DNA from: Streptomyces sp. ALI-76-A
Lineage (GTDB): Bacteria; Actinomycetota; Actinomycetes; Streptomycetales; Streptomycetaceae
NCBI RefSeq assembly: GCF_030287445.1
Contig: NZ_JASVWB010000002.1
Coordinates: 868,001 to 932,000, forward strand
DNA length: 64,000 bases
Reading direction: 5' to 3'
The position numbers were made by a program, and so were the translations under genes. The notes beneath the pieces were generated by a model, which saw nothing but the letters and a program-made list of their open reading frames with translations, did not search any database and was not told where the DNA came from. Positions 36,092 to 43,628 of the stretch are shown here, piece by piece. Within the stretch, counting starts at the first letter, position 1, and every line of letters begins with the position of its first letter.

Positions 36092-36550
36092 TCAGGCGGC
36101 CAGGCAGAGCCCGTTGTACGGCGCCGTGGAGCGGCCCCGGCTCCGGCCGGCCTGGGACTGGGACTGGCGGATGAGTTCGCCCTGCGCCAGCGACAGCAGG
36201 TCGCCGAGGCCCAGGCCGAGGGCGTGGGCGGCGGCCGCGAGGACCTCGGAGGACGCCTCCTTGCGGCCCCGCTCGACCTCGGAGAGGTACGGCATGGAGA
36301 TCCGGGCCGCGTCCGCGACGTCCTTGAGCGTGCGGTCCTGGGCGAGGCGTTCGCGGCGCAGGGCGTCGCCGACCAGGTCGCGCCAGAGGGGCTCCTTCGG
36401 CGCGCGGCGTTCCAGGGGAGCGGGGGCCGGCGGCCCCTGGCGGGGCGGGGAGGACGCGGTGCGTTCGGACACTGGGCGGGCGGTCCCCGGGCGCCCGGCG
36501 GGCGGGCGCAGGGGGATGACGCGGGCTTGGTTCGGCGCTTGGTTGCTCAC
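36092..36550 (-). CDS. popR: XRE-type regulator, PopR/ClgR-like, with C-terminal LAA degron
   Basis: A 152-residue regulator convergent with clpP3-clpP4. A disordered Pro-rich N-terminus (1-50) is followed by a Cro/CI helix-turn-helix (about 60-118, RLAQDRTLKDVADAARISMP, YLSEVERGRKEAS). The very end is GLCLAA. In Streptomyces, PopR and ClgR activate clp genes and are themselves degraded by ClpP1/ClpP2 through a C-terminal Ala-Ala. Position, fold and tail support PopR. The symbol is given by context; ClgR itself is usually elsewhere. GTG 36550 sits close to GAAGAGG, so the start may be a little downstream. Confidence 0.85.
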   Translation of the reverse strand: MSNQAPNQARVIPLRPPAGRPGTARPVSERTASSPPRQGPPAPAPLERRAPKEPLWRDLVGDALRRERLAQDRTLKDVADAARISMPYLSEVERGRKEASSEVLAAAAHALGLGLGDLLSLAQGELIRQSQSQAGRSRGRSTAPYNGLCLAA

Positions 36551-36664
36551 CTCTTCAGACTAGGATTCCTGAGCTCCAGGGGAAGAGGCCGGCATTCCGC
36601 CCTGGGTGGAATCAGGACGGCGACCGGGGTCGGGATCAGGGCCGCGAGGGCTGGGGACAGCATC

Positions 36665-37435
36665 ATGCGCGAGACGTTCGACGAGGTCGCGGAGTTGTAC
36701 GACCGCGTGCGGCCCCGCTACCCGCGCGCCCTGGTCGAGGAGTTGGCGCGCGTCGCGGACCTCGGGCCGCACCGCCGGGTGCTGGAGGTGGCCCCCGGCA
36801 CGGGGCAGCTCACCGCTCCGCTGGCCGCGTTCGGCTGCCGGATCACCGCCGTGGAACTGGGTCCCGCGTTGGCGGACGTGGCCCGGCGGCGGCTGCGGGA
36901 GTTTCCCCATGTGTCCGTGGAGACGGCGGACTTCGAGCGCTGGCCGCTGCCGCGCGAGCCGTTCGACCTGGTGGTGTGCGCGACCGCGTTCCACTGGCTG
37001 GACCCGGCCGTGCGGGTGGTGAGGACGGCGGACGCGCTGCGCCCGGGCGGCCGGTTCGCGCGCGTCACCACCGAGCACGTGGCGGGCGGCAGCATCGACT
37101 TCTTCGCCCGGGCCCAGCGCTGCTACGAGCGCTGGGATCCGGCCACGCCGCCCGGGCTGCGGCTGGAGGACGCGTCCGTCGTCGCCACGGACACCGGCGA
37201 GTTGGAGCGCTCGGGACGGTTCGAGCACGTGGTGGTGACCCGGTACACCCAGGACATCACCTACTCCGCCGACCAGTACATCGACGTACTGCTGACCTAT
37301 TCGGGCCACCGGGCGCTCGGCGAGACCGCCCGGCGCGGCCTGCTGAGCTGCGTCCGGGAGCTGATCGAGACGCGGCACGGCGGCAGCGTCACCAAGCGCT
37401 ACCTCCACGAACTGATCATCGCCACCAGGGTGTGA
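36665..37435 (+). CDS. SAM-dependent methyltransferase
   Basis: A 256-residue class I methyltransferase. Motif I is VLEVAPGTGQLTAPLAA, followed by acidic post-I (ITAVELGPALADVA) and motif IV in FDLVVCATAFHWLDP. The N-terminal FDEVAELYDRVRPRYP and the AFHWLDP block are typical of the small-molecule methyltransferase group 11/25. The substrate is unknown. The ATG at 36665 has GGGGACAG upstream. It is divergent from the PopR-like gene, 114 bp apart. Confidence 0.92.
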   Translation: MRETFDEVAELYDRVRPRYPRALVEELARVADLGPHRRVLEVAPGTGQLTAPLAAFGCRITAVELGPALADVARRRLREFPHVSVETADFERWPLPREPFDLVVCATAFHWLDPAVRVVRTADALRPGGRFARVTTEHVAGGSIDFFARAQRCYERWDPATPPGLRLEDASVVATDTGELERSGRFEHVVVTRYTQDITYSADQYIDVLLTYSGHRALGETARRGLLSCVRELIETRHGGSVTKRYLHELIIATRV

Positions 37436-37503
37436 GCCGCGGACACCGTCCCACGCGGCGGCGGTGCGGGCCGCCGATTTTCCGCCACCCGGCCACGGCG
37501 CGG

Positions 37504-37528
37504 GCATGTGCCGTCACACCCCGGGTAT
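37504..37528 (+). promoter_or_regulatory. Sigma-B-type promoter, distal copy, upstream of the sigma gene
   Basis: GCAT (37504-37507), a 15-base spacer and GGGTAT (37523-37528) fit GNNT, 14-16 bases, GGGTAC/T. It has the same -35 word and spacer length as the proximal copy 70 bp downstream. Confidence 0.5.
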
Positions 37529-37573
37529 GCGCATGCCGGAACCACCTGAAACAGTTGTTTTGCGCAACGGCGT

Positions 37574-37598
37574 GCATACGTCGGCGCGATCGGGGTAC
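37574..37598 (+). promoter_or_regulatory. Sigma-B-type promoter, proximal copy, upstream of the sigma gene
   Basis: GCAT (37574-37577), a 15-base spacer and GGGTAC (37593-37598) match the sigma-B-type consensus. It lies 86 bp before the ATG at 37684 and suggests that the sigma factor transcribes its own gene. Confidence 0.6.
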
Positions 37599-37683
37599 CC
37601 GCAGGCCGCGAGGCCCGAATCAGGGCCCGGAACACCCCAGGCCGAGAGGCAGACGTCGAGCCGTGACTTTCGTGGGAGAGGTA

Positions 37684-38574
37684 ATGGACACCGCCGTGAT
37701 CCGGTCGGAGGGACAGGTCGGGACGCAGACCGCCGGGGTCAGGACGACGGGTGACGGACCGCTGCCTGGAGTCGAGGACCCGCGGACCGTGGCCCCGCGC
37801 GACGCGCGGGAGCTGTCCCGCCAGTTCTTCAGGCGCCTGACGGAGCTCGAAGAGGGCACGCACGAGTACCAGTACGCGCGCAACACCCTCATCGAGATGA
37901 ACATGTCCCTCGTGCGCTTCGCGGCCGGCCGGTTCCGGGGCCGCGGCGACGACATGGAGGACATCGTCCAGACCGGGATGATCGGCCTGATCAAGGCCAT
38001 CGACCGCTTCGAGCTGGCCCGCGAGGTCGAGTTCACCTCGTTCGCGCTGCCGTACATCGTCGGCGAGATCAAGCGGTTCTTCCGTGACACCACCTGGGCC
38101 GTGCACGTGCCGCGACGGCTGCAGGAGCTGCGCGTGGAACTCGCCAAGGCCCGGGAGGAGCTCGCCAGCCGCCTGGACCGCGACCCGACCGTGGCCGAGC
38201 TCGCCACGCTGATGAACATCTCGGAGAGCGAGGTCGTCGAGGCCCAGATCGCCTCCAACGGCTACAACTCCTCCTCGCTGGACGCCGCGCTCACCGGTGA
38301 CGGCCCCGAGGGCGGCGAGGCGGTCCTCGCCGACTTCATCGGCGTCGAGGAGGACGGGCTGCGGCTCGTGGAGGACTTCCAGTCCCTCGCCCCGCTCATG
38401 GCCGAGCTGAGTGAACGCGACCGGCAGATCATCCACATGCGGTTCGTGGAGGAGGCCACCCAGGCGGAGATCGGCGAGCGTCTCGGCTGCTCGCAGATGC
38501 ACGTGTCCCGTCTGATCAAGCGGATCATCACCCGCCTGCGCCAGGGCATGCTGGGCGAACTCGGCTGCGCCTGA
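37684..38574 (+). CDS. RNA polymerase sigma factor of the SigB/SigF/SigG subfamily
   Basis: A 296-residue stress/development sigma factor. Region 2 is IEMNMSLVRFAAGRFRGRGD, followed by IVQTGMIGLIKAIDRFEL and FTSFALPYIVGEIKRFFRD. Region 3 is VPRRLQELRVELAKA and on. Region 4 is SERDRQIIHMRFVEEATQ with HTH EIGERLGCSQMHVSRLIKRI. Such factors are controlled by anti-sigma kinases and anti-anti-sigma proteins. The ATG at 37684 follows GGGAGAGG; an in-frame GTG seven codons upstream is possible. Two sigma-B-type promoters lie upstream, and a HATPase protein is convergent. Confidence 0.93.
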   Translation: MDTAVIRSEGQVGTQTAGVRTTGDGPLPGVEDPRTVAPRDARELSRQFFRRLTELEEGTHEYQYARNTLIEMNMSLVRFAAGRFRGRGDDMEDIVQTGMIGLIKAIDRFELAREVEFTSFALPYIVGEIKRFFRDTTWAVHVPRRLQELRVELAKAREELASRLDRDPTVAELATLMNISESEVVEAQIASNGYNSSSLDAALTGDGPEGGEAVLADFIGVEEDGLRLVEDFQSLAPLMAELSERDRQIIHMRFVEEATQAEIGERLGCSQMHVSRLIKRIITRLRQGMLGELGCA

Positions 38575-38609
38575 CCTGACCGGAAGCACCACCGGGCTCC
38601 GGAGAACGA

Positions 38610-38647
38610 ACGGGTGCCGCCCCACGGATGTCGGGGGTGGCACCCGT
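38610..38647. terminator. Bidirectional hairpin terminator
   Basis: ACGGGTGCC (38610-38618) pairs with GGCACCCGT (38639-38647), and inner CCCC/GGGG bases extend the stem. It lies between the convergent sigma factor and HATPase genes and probably ends both transcripts. Confidence 0.75.
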
Positions 38648-38684
38648 GGCAGGTACGGGGGCGTGGCTCAGCAGGCGGGGCGTG

Positions 38685-39140
38685 TCACTGCGGGCTGAGG
38701 CTGACGACGGCGCGTACGCGCTTGCCCACCGGGACCCGTTCAACGGCGATCTCCGCGGCCACCGCGTGCACGATCTCCAGTCCGTGCCGGCCGATGCGCT
38801 CGGGGTCCTTCGGGAACCGCCGGGGCAGGGCGACGCTGCTGTCGTAGACGACCACCGCCACCGACGTGCCCGTACCCTCCAGCTCCAGGATGTACGGGCC
38901 CTTGCTGTGCCGGTCGGCGTTGGTGACCAGCTCGCTCACCACCAGCAGCACCTCACCCTCGGTGCGACGCCCCACGTCGGCGCACCACTCCTTCCTGAGC
39001 TGCTCCAGGAAGTTGGCCGTGAAGGCCCGCGCATCGGCTATGCATCCCGGTTCGCCGGTGTAGTGTGCCGCCCGCCGTAGCGGTTCCACGGGCACGTCGA
39101 AACCAGTCGGTATCACTGCCCCGTCCAGGTGCTCGATCAT
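38685..39140 (-). CDS. ATP-binding (HATPase, anti-sigma-factor-type) protein
   Basis: A 151-residue GHKL ATPase of the RsbW/SpoIIAB-like kind common in Streptomyces. The N box is VVSELVTNADRHSKG, the G1 region is VYDSSVALPRRF and the G2 region is RIGRHGLEIVHAVA. The N-terminal 30 residues are family-specific. Members bind sigma factors of the B/F group or phosphorylate anti-anti-sigma factors. The convergent sigma factor 110 bp away and a sigma-B-type promoter upstream support a regulatory pair. ATG 39140 chosen. Confidence 0.88.
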   Translation of the reverse strand: MIEHLDGAVIPTGFDVPVEPLRRAAHYTGEPGCIADARAFTANFLEQLRKEWCADVGRRTEGEVLLVVSELVTNADRHSKGPYILELEGTGTSVAVVVYDSSVALPRRFPKDPERIGRHGLEIVHAVAAEIAVERVPVGKRVRAVVSLSPQ

Positions 39141-39191
39141 GCGTTTCTCTCTCGGAAGCCGGACTGGCCGGACGCTGCTGCACCAGTGCTC

Positions 39192-39216
39192 GTACCCCGA
39201 GCCGGGCGTCGCAGTC
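39192..39216 (-). promoter_or_regulatory. Sigma-B-type promoter of the HATPase gene
   Basis: On the minus strand, GACT (39216-39213), a 15-base spacer and GGGTAC (39197-39192) match the sigma-B-type consensus. The -10 element lies about 50 bp before the ATG at 39140. Confidence 0.6.
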
Positions 39217-39237
39217 CCCGCGTGCCCGTAATGGCGC

Positions 39238-40524
39238 TTACGCCGGGTCGCCGGTGAGGGTCGTGCTCGGCACGAGGGGCATGGTCGCCGTGCCGGAGGA
39301 GGGCGGGAGCTGGGGAGCGGAGGAGGGGGACGACGGCGGCTCGCTGGTCGGGGGCTCGGAGGCGGGCGGCTCCGAAGCGGGCGGCTCGGAGGCGGGCGGC
39401 TCGGAGGCGGGCGGTTCGGAGTCCGACCGGTCGGCGGGCGGCTCGGAGGAGGACTCCTCGGCATCCTCGGGCGGGGAGGACGGGTCGTCGGACGTCGGCG
39501 GGCAAGGGCTCGCCGGACCGATGGGGGTGCCCGGTGCGGCGCTGGACTTGGACACGCAGGGCGACGGAGAACCGGGCGGGACCGGCGTGACCACACTCAC
39601 CGAGGGTGTGGGCTGGCGGGCGGGCGGCTTGGTCTTCTTGTCCTTCTGCCCGGTGTCCCCGCGGTGGCGGGCGACCCAGTCGTCGTGGTCGGGGTCGTAG
39701 AGCACGAAGACGTCGACCACCTGCGGCGCGGGCGTGACGACGACCACGTTCGACGGGTGGTACGACGGCCAGGAGTCGCCGGTGTGCCGGGGCGTGGTCT
39801 GCTGGGCGATGGGCGTGGTGAGCGGGTTGCCGCAGGCGCAGCGCACGCGGGGCACGCCCCGGCCGTCCACGAGGACGGCGGTGCCGGTCTGGAGAACGGC
39901 CTGGTAGGCGGTGGCGTTCCCGTCGCGGTAGCCGTGGTTGGTGACGCGGGTGTCCATGCGCAGCTGGACGGGCGTGAGGGAGCGGAGATAGCCGGGGACC
40001 TCGGAGGGGCCGACGCCGGCGACCGAGGCGAACGCCCTGTTCTTCGCCGGGTCCGCCTCCAGGGCCGTGACCTGCTGCTCCACGTCGCAGCTGGAGACCT
40101 TGCGGGTGCCGCCGTAGAGGCCGGGCGCACCGCCCTCGACGCCCCGCACCGCGTTCGGCGGGGCGGACACGGCGGAGGGGGAGGTGGGGACCGGCGGAGC
40201 GGAACTGTCCTCGGCCGTCGACTCCGTGAACGGGTCGGGGCCGGTCTTGCCGGCGGCCTGGAGGAAGACCTCGCCGCCCTGGGCCGAGCCGCCGCCGCCG
40301 GAGCGGGTGAAGACGACCGCGAGGACCACGGCGGCCACCACGACCGTCGCGAGCACGGCGACGCGGGGCACCGAGCGCCACCAGGGCCCACGGGGTTCCG
40401 GGGCGTGCGCTCCGTCGCTGCCCGGGGGCTGCGACGGGGGGCCCGACGGGGGCTGCGAGGGACCCGACAGCGGACCGGAGGGCGGTCCTGTGGGCCGGCC
40501 GGAGGACGGTGGTTCGACGCTCAC
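39238..40524 (-). CDS. Single-pass membrane protein with extracytoplasmic domain (DUF6777-like)
   Basis: A 428-residue protein. The first 50 residues are Pro/Ser/Gly-rich and cytoplasmic. One membrane helix follows (about 53-72, RVAVLATVVVAAVVLAVVF). The outer domain (about 80-300) has a few conserved Cys (SSCDV, RCACGNPL) and YDPDHDDWV. The last 130 residues are a Ser/Glu/Pro-rich tail with SEPPA repeats. The middle domain resembles a Streptomyces family I recall as DUF6777. Function unknown; possibly a cell-envelope sensor. It is divergent from the streptophobe gene, 159 bp apart. Confidence 0.8.
   Translation of the reverse strand: MSVEPPSSGRPTGPPSGPLSGPSQPPSGPPSQPPGSDGAHAPEPRGPWWRSVPRVAVLATVVVAAVVLAVVFTRSGGGGSAQGGEVFLQAAGKTGPDPFTESTAEDSSAPPVPTSPSAVSAPPNAVRGVEGGAPGLYGGTRKVSSCDVEQQVTALEADPAKNRAFASVAGVGPSEVPGYLRSLTPVQLRMDTRVTNHGYRDGNATAYQAVLQTGTAVLVDGRGVPRVRCACGNPLTTPIAQQTTPRHTGDSWPSYHPSNVVVVTPAPQVVDVFVLYDPDHDDWVARHRGDTGQKDKKTKPPARQPTPSVSVVTPVPPGSPSPCVSKSSAAPGTPIGPASPCPPTSDDPSSPPEDAEESSSEPPADRSDSEPPASEPPASEPPASEPPASEPPTSEPPSSPSSAPQLPPSSGTATMPLVPSTTLTGDPA
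39361..39420. repeat. In-frame 15-bp tandem repeat (SEPPA repeats)
   Basis: Four 15-bp units, GGCGGGCGGCTCGGA and near copies, lie in tandem at 39361, 39376, 39391 and 39406. They encode repeated Ser-Glu-Pro-Pro-Ala in the tail of the membrane protein, a likely length-variable extracellular spacer. Confidence 0.85.
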
Positions 40525-40683
40525 GAGCCCTTCTTCCCGACGCGGGACTCAGCGGCTTTCGTCACGTTGTGCCGCTTGTTTCCGCTCTGTTCCATTGTGT
40601 GCTCCGCTGGCGTGCCGCCCGCAAGCCGACGCGGACGGCCCTCCCGGCGGGCGCCCCGTCCCACGGCTGCTTAGCGTGGCAGC

Positions 40684-41961
40684 GTGAGTCAGCGAACCCC
40701 CCTCGACCAGGCAGTCGTCGCCCGCCACGGCTGGGTGCAGGCAGTGGCCACGGTGCTGGTCACGCTGCTGGTGATGGGGGTGGTCGCCGCGCTGGGACTG
40801 TGGGCGGCCGGTGCCGCCGACCTCCCGGACAACGCGTTCCCCCGGGTGGTCGTCGCGACCGTCGTGACGGCCGTCGGCGGCACGATCGAGCTGTCCGGGA
40901 GCGCCGGCGCGCTCGCCGACACCCGGGCGGGGCTCACCGTGATCCCGCTGTCCGTCACGCTCGCGGGCGCGCTGGTGCTCGGCGCGGGCTTCCTGCGTCC
41001 GCTGCGGCACCGGGCGGTCGCCGGAGCGCGGGAGCTGGCCGGCTGGGCCGCCAGGATCGCCGCGCTGTGGCTGCTCGCGCTGCTCGTGTCGGCCTACGCC
41101 GCCCGCCAGACCTTCTCGATCTCCCTGGACGACACGCTCGGCGACGTCGGTGACCTGTTCGGCGTCGCACCGAAGGTGGGCTTCACCACGGACGTGCCGC
41201 TGACCCTCGTCTTCGGCCTGCTGTGGCTGGCCGGTGTGCTGGTGCTGGCGCTGCTGGTGTCGCGCGGCGCCGCTCTGCCGCCCCGGCTGCTGCGCTTCCA
41301 GGAGTCGGTGCGGCCGGCCGCGTACGCCATGGTCGTGCTGCTGCTCTCGTCCGTGGCCCTCGGCGTCGTCGTCGGGCTCGTCGTCGCGGCGACCCGGGGC
41401 CACGCGGCGCAGACGTTCGCGCTGATCCTGCTGGGCATGCCGAACCTGGTCTGGCTCACGTTCACCGTCGGTCTCGGCGCCACCTGGAACGGCCGGGTGG
41501 AGGGACCCTTCGGGCTGCCGATGCCGCAGGTGCTCGACGAGGTGCTGCGCGGCCGGGACACCGCGGCGCTGAACCTGGGCACGATCGCCGAGCACGACGG
41601 CAGGGTGTGGTTGCTGGTGGTCGTGGACGCGGTGTTGCTGCTGGCCGCCGCGTTCGTGATGGCGGCCCGTTCGCCGGCCCGCACCCGTGCCTGGCAGCAC
41701 GCCCTGCACATGGCGGTCGCCCTCGCGCTGACGGTGCTCATGATCTGCCTCGTCGGCCGGATCTCCGCCCGCTACGGCCTGTCCGTGCTGGGCATCGGCG
41801 ACCTGGGCGGCGGCCTCGCCGGCGAGCTGTTCCTGCGGCCCGAGCTGGGGGCGGCGCTCGGACTGGCGGTGCTGTGGGGGCTGGTCACCGGCTTCCTCGG
41901 CGCCCTGCTGGCCCGACCGGTCCGGCGGCGGGGCGTGGCCGGGCAGGACGGAGCACCGTGA
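40684..41961 (+). CDS. Streptophobe-family multi-pass membrane protein
   Basis: A 425-residue hydrophobic protein with about ten predicted membrane helices, for example AVATVLVTLLVMGVVAALGL near the N-terminus, IAALWLLALLVSAYAA, LTLVFGLLWLAGVLVLALL and ALAVLWGL-like segments at the end. It matches the actinobacterial streptophobe family by layout. The role is unknown. GTG 40684. It is convergent with the kinase operon; a strong hairpin lies between them. Confidence 0.8.
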   Translation: MSQRTPLDQAVVARHGWVQAVATVLVTLLVMGVVAALGLWAAGAADLPDNAFPRVVVATVVTAVGGTIELSGSAGALADTRAGLTVIPLSVTLAGALVLGAGFLRPLRHRAVAGARELAGWAARIAALWLLALLVSAYAARQTFSISLDDTLGDVGDLFGVAPKVGFTTDVPLTLVFGLLWLAGVLVLALLVSRGAALPPRLLRFQESVRPAAYAMVVLLLSSVALGVVVGLVVAATRGHAAQTFALILLGMPNLVWLTFTVGLGATWNGRVEGPFGLPMPQVLDEVLRGRDTAALNLGTIAEHDGRVWLLVVVDAVLLLAAAFVMAARSPARTRAWQHALHMAVALALTVLMICLVGRISARYGLSVLGIGDLGGGLAGELFLRPELGAALGLAVLWGLVTGFLGALLARPVRRRGVAGQDGAP

Positions 41962-42001
41962 CGGCGGGCCCCGCGGGTCGGGGGTCATGGTGGACGGCTC
42001 G

Positions 42002-42030
42002 CACGGGTCCGTGAGTCAAGCGGACCCGTG
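42002..42030. terminator. Hairpin terminator between convergent genes
   Basis: CACGGGTCCG-TGAGTCAAG-CGGACCCGTG has perfect 10-bp arms and a 9-base loop. It lies 41 bp after the streptophobe stop and 76 bp beyond the kinase stop, so it can serve both strands. Confidence 0.75.
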
Positions 42031-42105
42031 TACGGGTCGCCGACGGCCGGCGCCTCGCGCCACACCGCGGTGCCGTTGCGGCCTCGGACAGGGCGGACGC
42101 AGGAC

Positions 42106-43083
42106 CTATCCCGTCCCGAAGACCGGCTCGGCCCACCGTGGCGGGGGCTTCGGCCGACCGTGCTCCGGCTCCACGGCACCGAGGTCGACGGCCGTCGGCG
42201 GGCGGCCGCCCGCCGGTGCGCCGCGCAGCGCGCGGACGAACGCGAGGCAGGAGTCGAACCGGTCGTCGGGGCTCTTGGCCAGCGCCTTGACGAACACGGC
42301 GTCCAGGTGCGGGGCGAGGCCGGGTCGCGTCTCGGTCAGCGGGGGCGGCTCGTCGTACTGGTGGGCCCACAGCAGGGCCATGTCGTCGTCGCGGCGGAAG
42401 GGCGGGCGGCCCGCCAGGGTCTCGTAGACGACGCAGGCGAAGCCGTAGACGTCGCAGCGGCCGTCGACGGGGCGGCCGGAGATCTGTTCGGGGGCGACGT
42501 AGTCGAGGGTGCCGACGAACTGGCCGACCGTGGTGAAGCCGGTCAGGGACAGGGACTTCTTCGTCAGACCGAAGTCGGTGAGGTAGACGTGCTCGGGGTG
42601 GTCGCTGTCGGTGCCCCGGGCGACCAGGATGTTGCCGGGTTTCACGTCCCGGTGGACCAGCCCGTGCTCGTGGGCCGCGTCCAGCGCGGACCCGACCTGG
42701 GCGGCGATCCGGACCGCGGTCGCGAGCGGCAGGGGCCCGTCACGGTCCAGCAGATGGCGCAGGTCGCTGCCGGGGACGTAGCGCATGGCGATGTACAGGA
42801 CGCCGTCCGTCTCGCCGGCCTCGAAGACCGGCACGATGTGCGGGTGGTCGATGGCGGCGGCCACATGGGACTCGTGGGTGAAGCGGCGGCGGAAGGTGTC
42901 GTTGCGGGCGAGTTCGGGGGCGAGCAGCTTGAGCGCGACGGTCCGGTCCAGGCGCAGATCCCGGGCCCGGTAGACGACGGCCATGCCGCCGCGCCCGATC
43001 TCCTGCTCGATGCGGTAGCTCGCGATCTGCTGCCCGACCAGTTCGGAGGGGCGGCCGGAGAAGAGGCTCGTCTCACGCGCCAT
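42106..43083 (-). CDS. Serine/threonine protein kinase (soluble)
   Basis: A 325-residue Hanks-type kinase with a full catalytic set: glycine loop IGRGGMAVVYRA, VALKLL lysine, HRDVKPGN catalytic loop, TDFGLTK metal loop and GTLDYVAPEQ activation segment. No membrane helix follows the kinase domain, so it is cytoplasmic, unlike most PknB-type sensors. It is last in an operon with the SH3-like and FHA-ABC genes (overlap of 11 bp with the SH3-like gene). The FHA domains of the transporter are likely readers of its phosphothreonines. Confidence 0.93.
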   Translation of the reverse strand: MARETSLFSGRPSELVGQQIASYRIEQEIGRGGMAVVYRARDLRLDRTVALKLLAPELARNDTFRRRFTHESHVAAAIDHPHIVPVFEAGETDGVLYIAMRYVPGSDLRHLLDRDGPLPLATAVRIAAQVGSALDAAHEHGLVHRDVKPGNILVARGTDSDHPEHVYLTDFGLTKKSLSLTGFTTVGQFVGTLDYVAPEQISGRPVDGRCDVYGFACVVYETLAGRPPFRRDDDMALLWAHQYDEPPPLTETRPGLAPHLDAVFVKALAKSPDDRFDSCLAFVRALRGAPAGGRPPTAVDLGAVEPEHGRPKPPPRWAEPVFGTG

Positions 43084-43615
43084 CGGGTGTCACGACCTGG
43101 GTGGGCGGGTGGCCGGGAGTCACCGCGGCCCGGGGCTCGCCCTCGACGGCGTAGGTGCTCACGCGCCTGCCGTCCGCGTACACCCATCGGTTCTGGGCGG
43201 TGTCGTAGAGCCACATGGACTCCCCGTCCACGACGACCCCGAGCCGCAGTCCCCGGGTGCGGCTGCGGAAGGCCTCGCCCTCCAGGGTGCCGGCCGCCAG
43301 TTCCCCGACGGCGGCCCGGTAGCGGGCCAGGGTGTGCTCGGCGCGGGCGAGCAGCGGGCGGGGGTCGGCGGCCTGGGTGAGCGGGCCGTCGGTGAGCGGC
43401 GGGTCCTGGGGTACGGCGATCAGGTGGCGGCCGTCCACCCAGGCGGACCAGCCGTTGGCGCACAGGACGTGTGCCCAGTCGCCGCGCCGCTCGGCGAGCT
43501 GGACCGGCAGCAGCGGGTCGAGGGCCACGGTGGGCCGGACGGGGTCGGGCGCCTCCCAGGCGGGCATGCCGTGCTGGGGGACGACGTGGGTGGGCCGGAA
43601 GCCGGGAGTCGTCAT
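43073..43615 (-). CDS. SH3-like domain protein of the kinase/ABC operon
   Basis: A 180-residue protein. Residues about 25-70 (VALDPLLPVQLAERRGDWAH, CANGWSAWVDGRHLI) look like a bacterial SH3-like fold. The rest has helix-rich DPRPLLARAEHTLARYRAAV and a beta segment GVVVDGESMWLYDTAQNRWV. No signal or membrane segment is seen. It lies between the FHA-ABC gene (13 bp gap) and the kinase (11 bp overlap), so it is probably an adaptor or substrate in the same pathway. I do not recognise a named family. Confidence 0.7.
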   Translation of the reverse strand: MTTPGFRPTHVVPQHGMPAWEAPDPVRPTVALDPLLPVQLAERRGDWAHVLCANGWSAWVDGRHLIAVPQDPPLTDGPLTQAADPRPLLARAEHTLARYRAAVGELAAGTLEGEAFRSRTRGLRLGVVVDGESMWLYDTAQNRWVYADGRRVSTYAVEGEPRAAVTPGHPPTQVVTPDGA

Positions 43616-43628
43616 CGCGGGCCCTTCC

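Noticed and set aside
36976..37683. Extension of the sigma factor upstream into the methyltransferase gene
   Set aside because: The frame is open by chance; sigma-B-type promoters and a ribosome-binding site lie before 37684.
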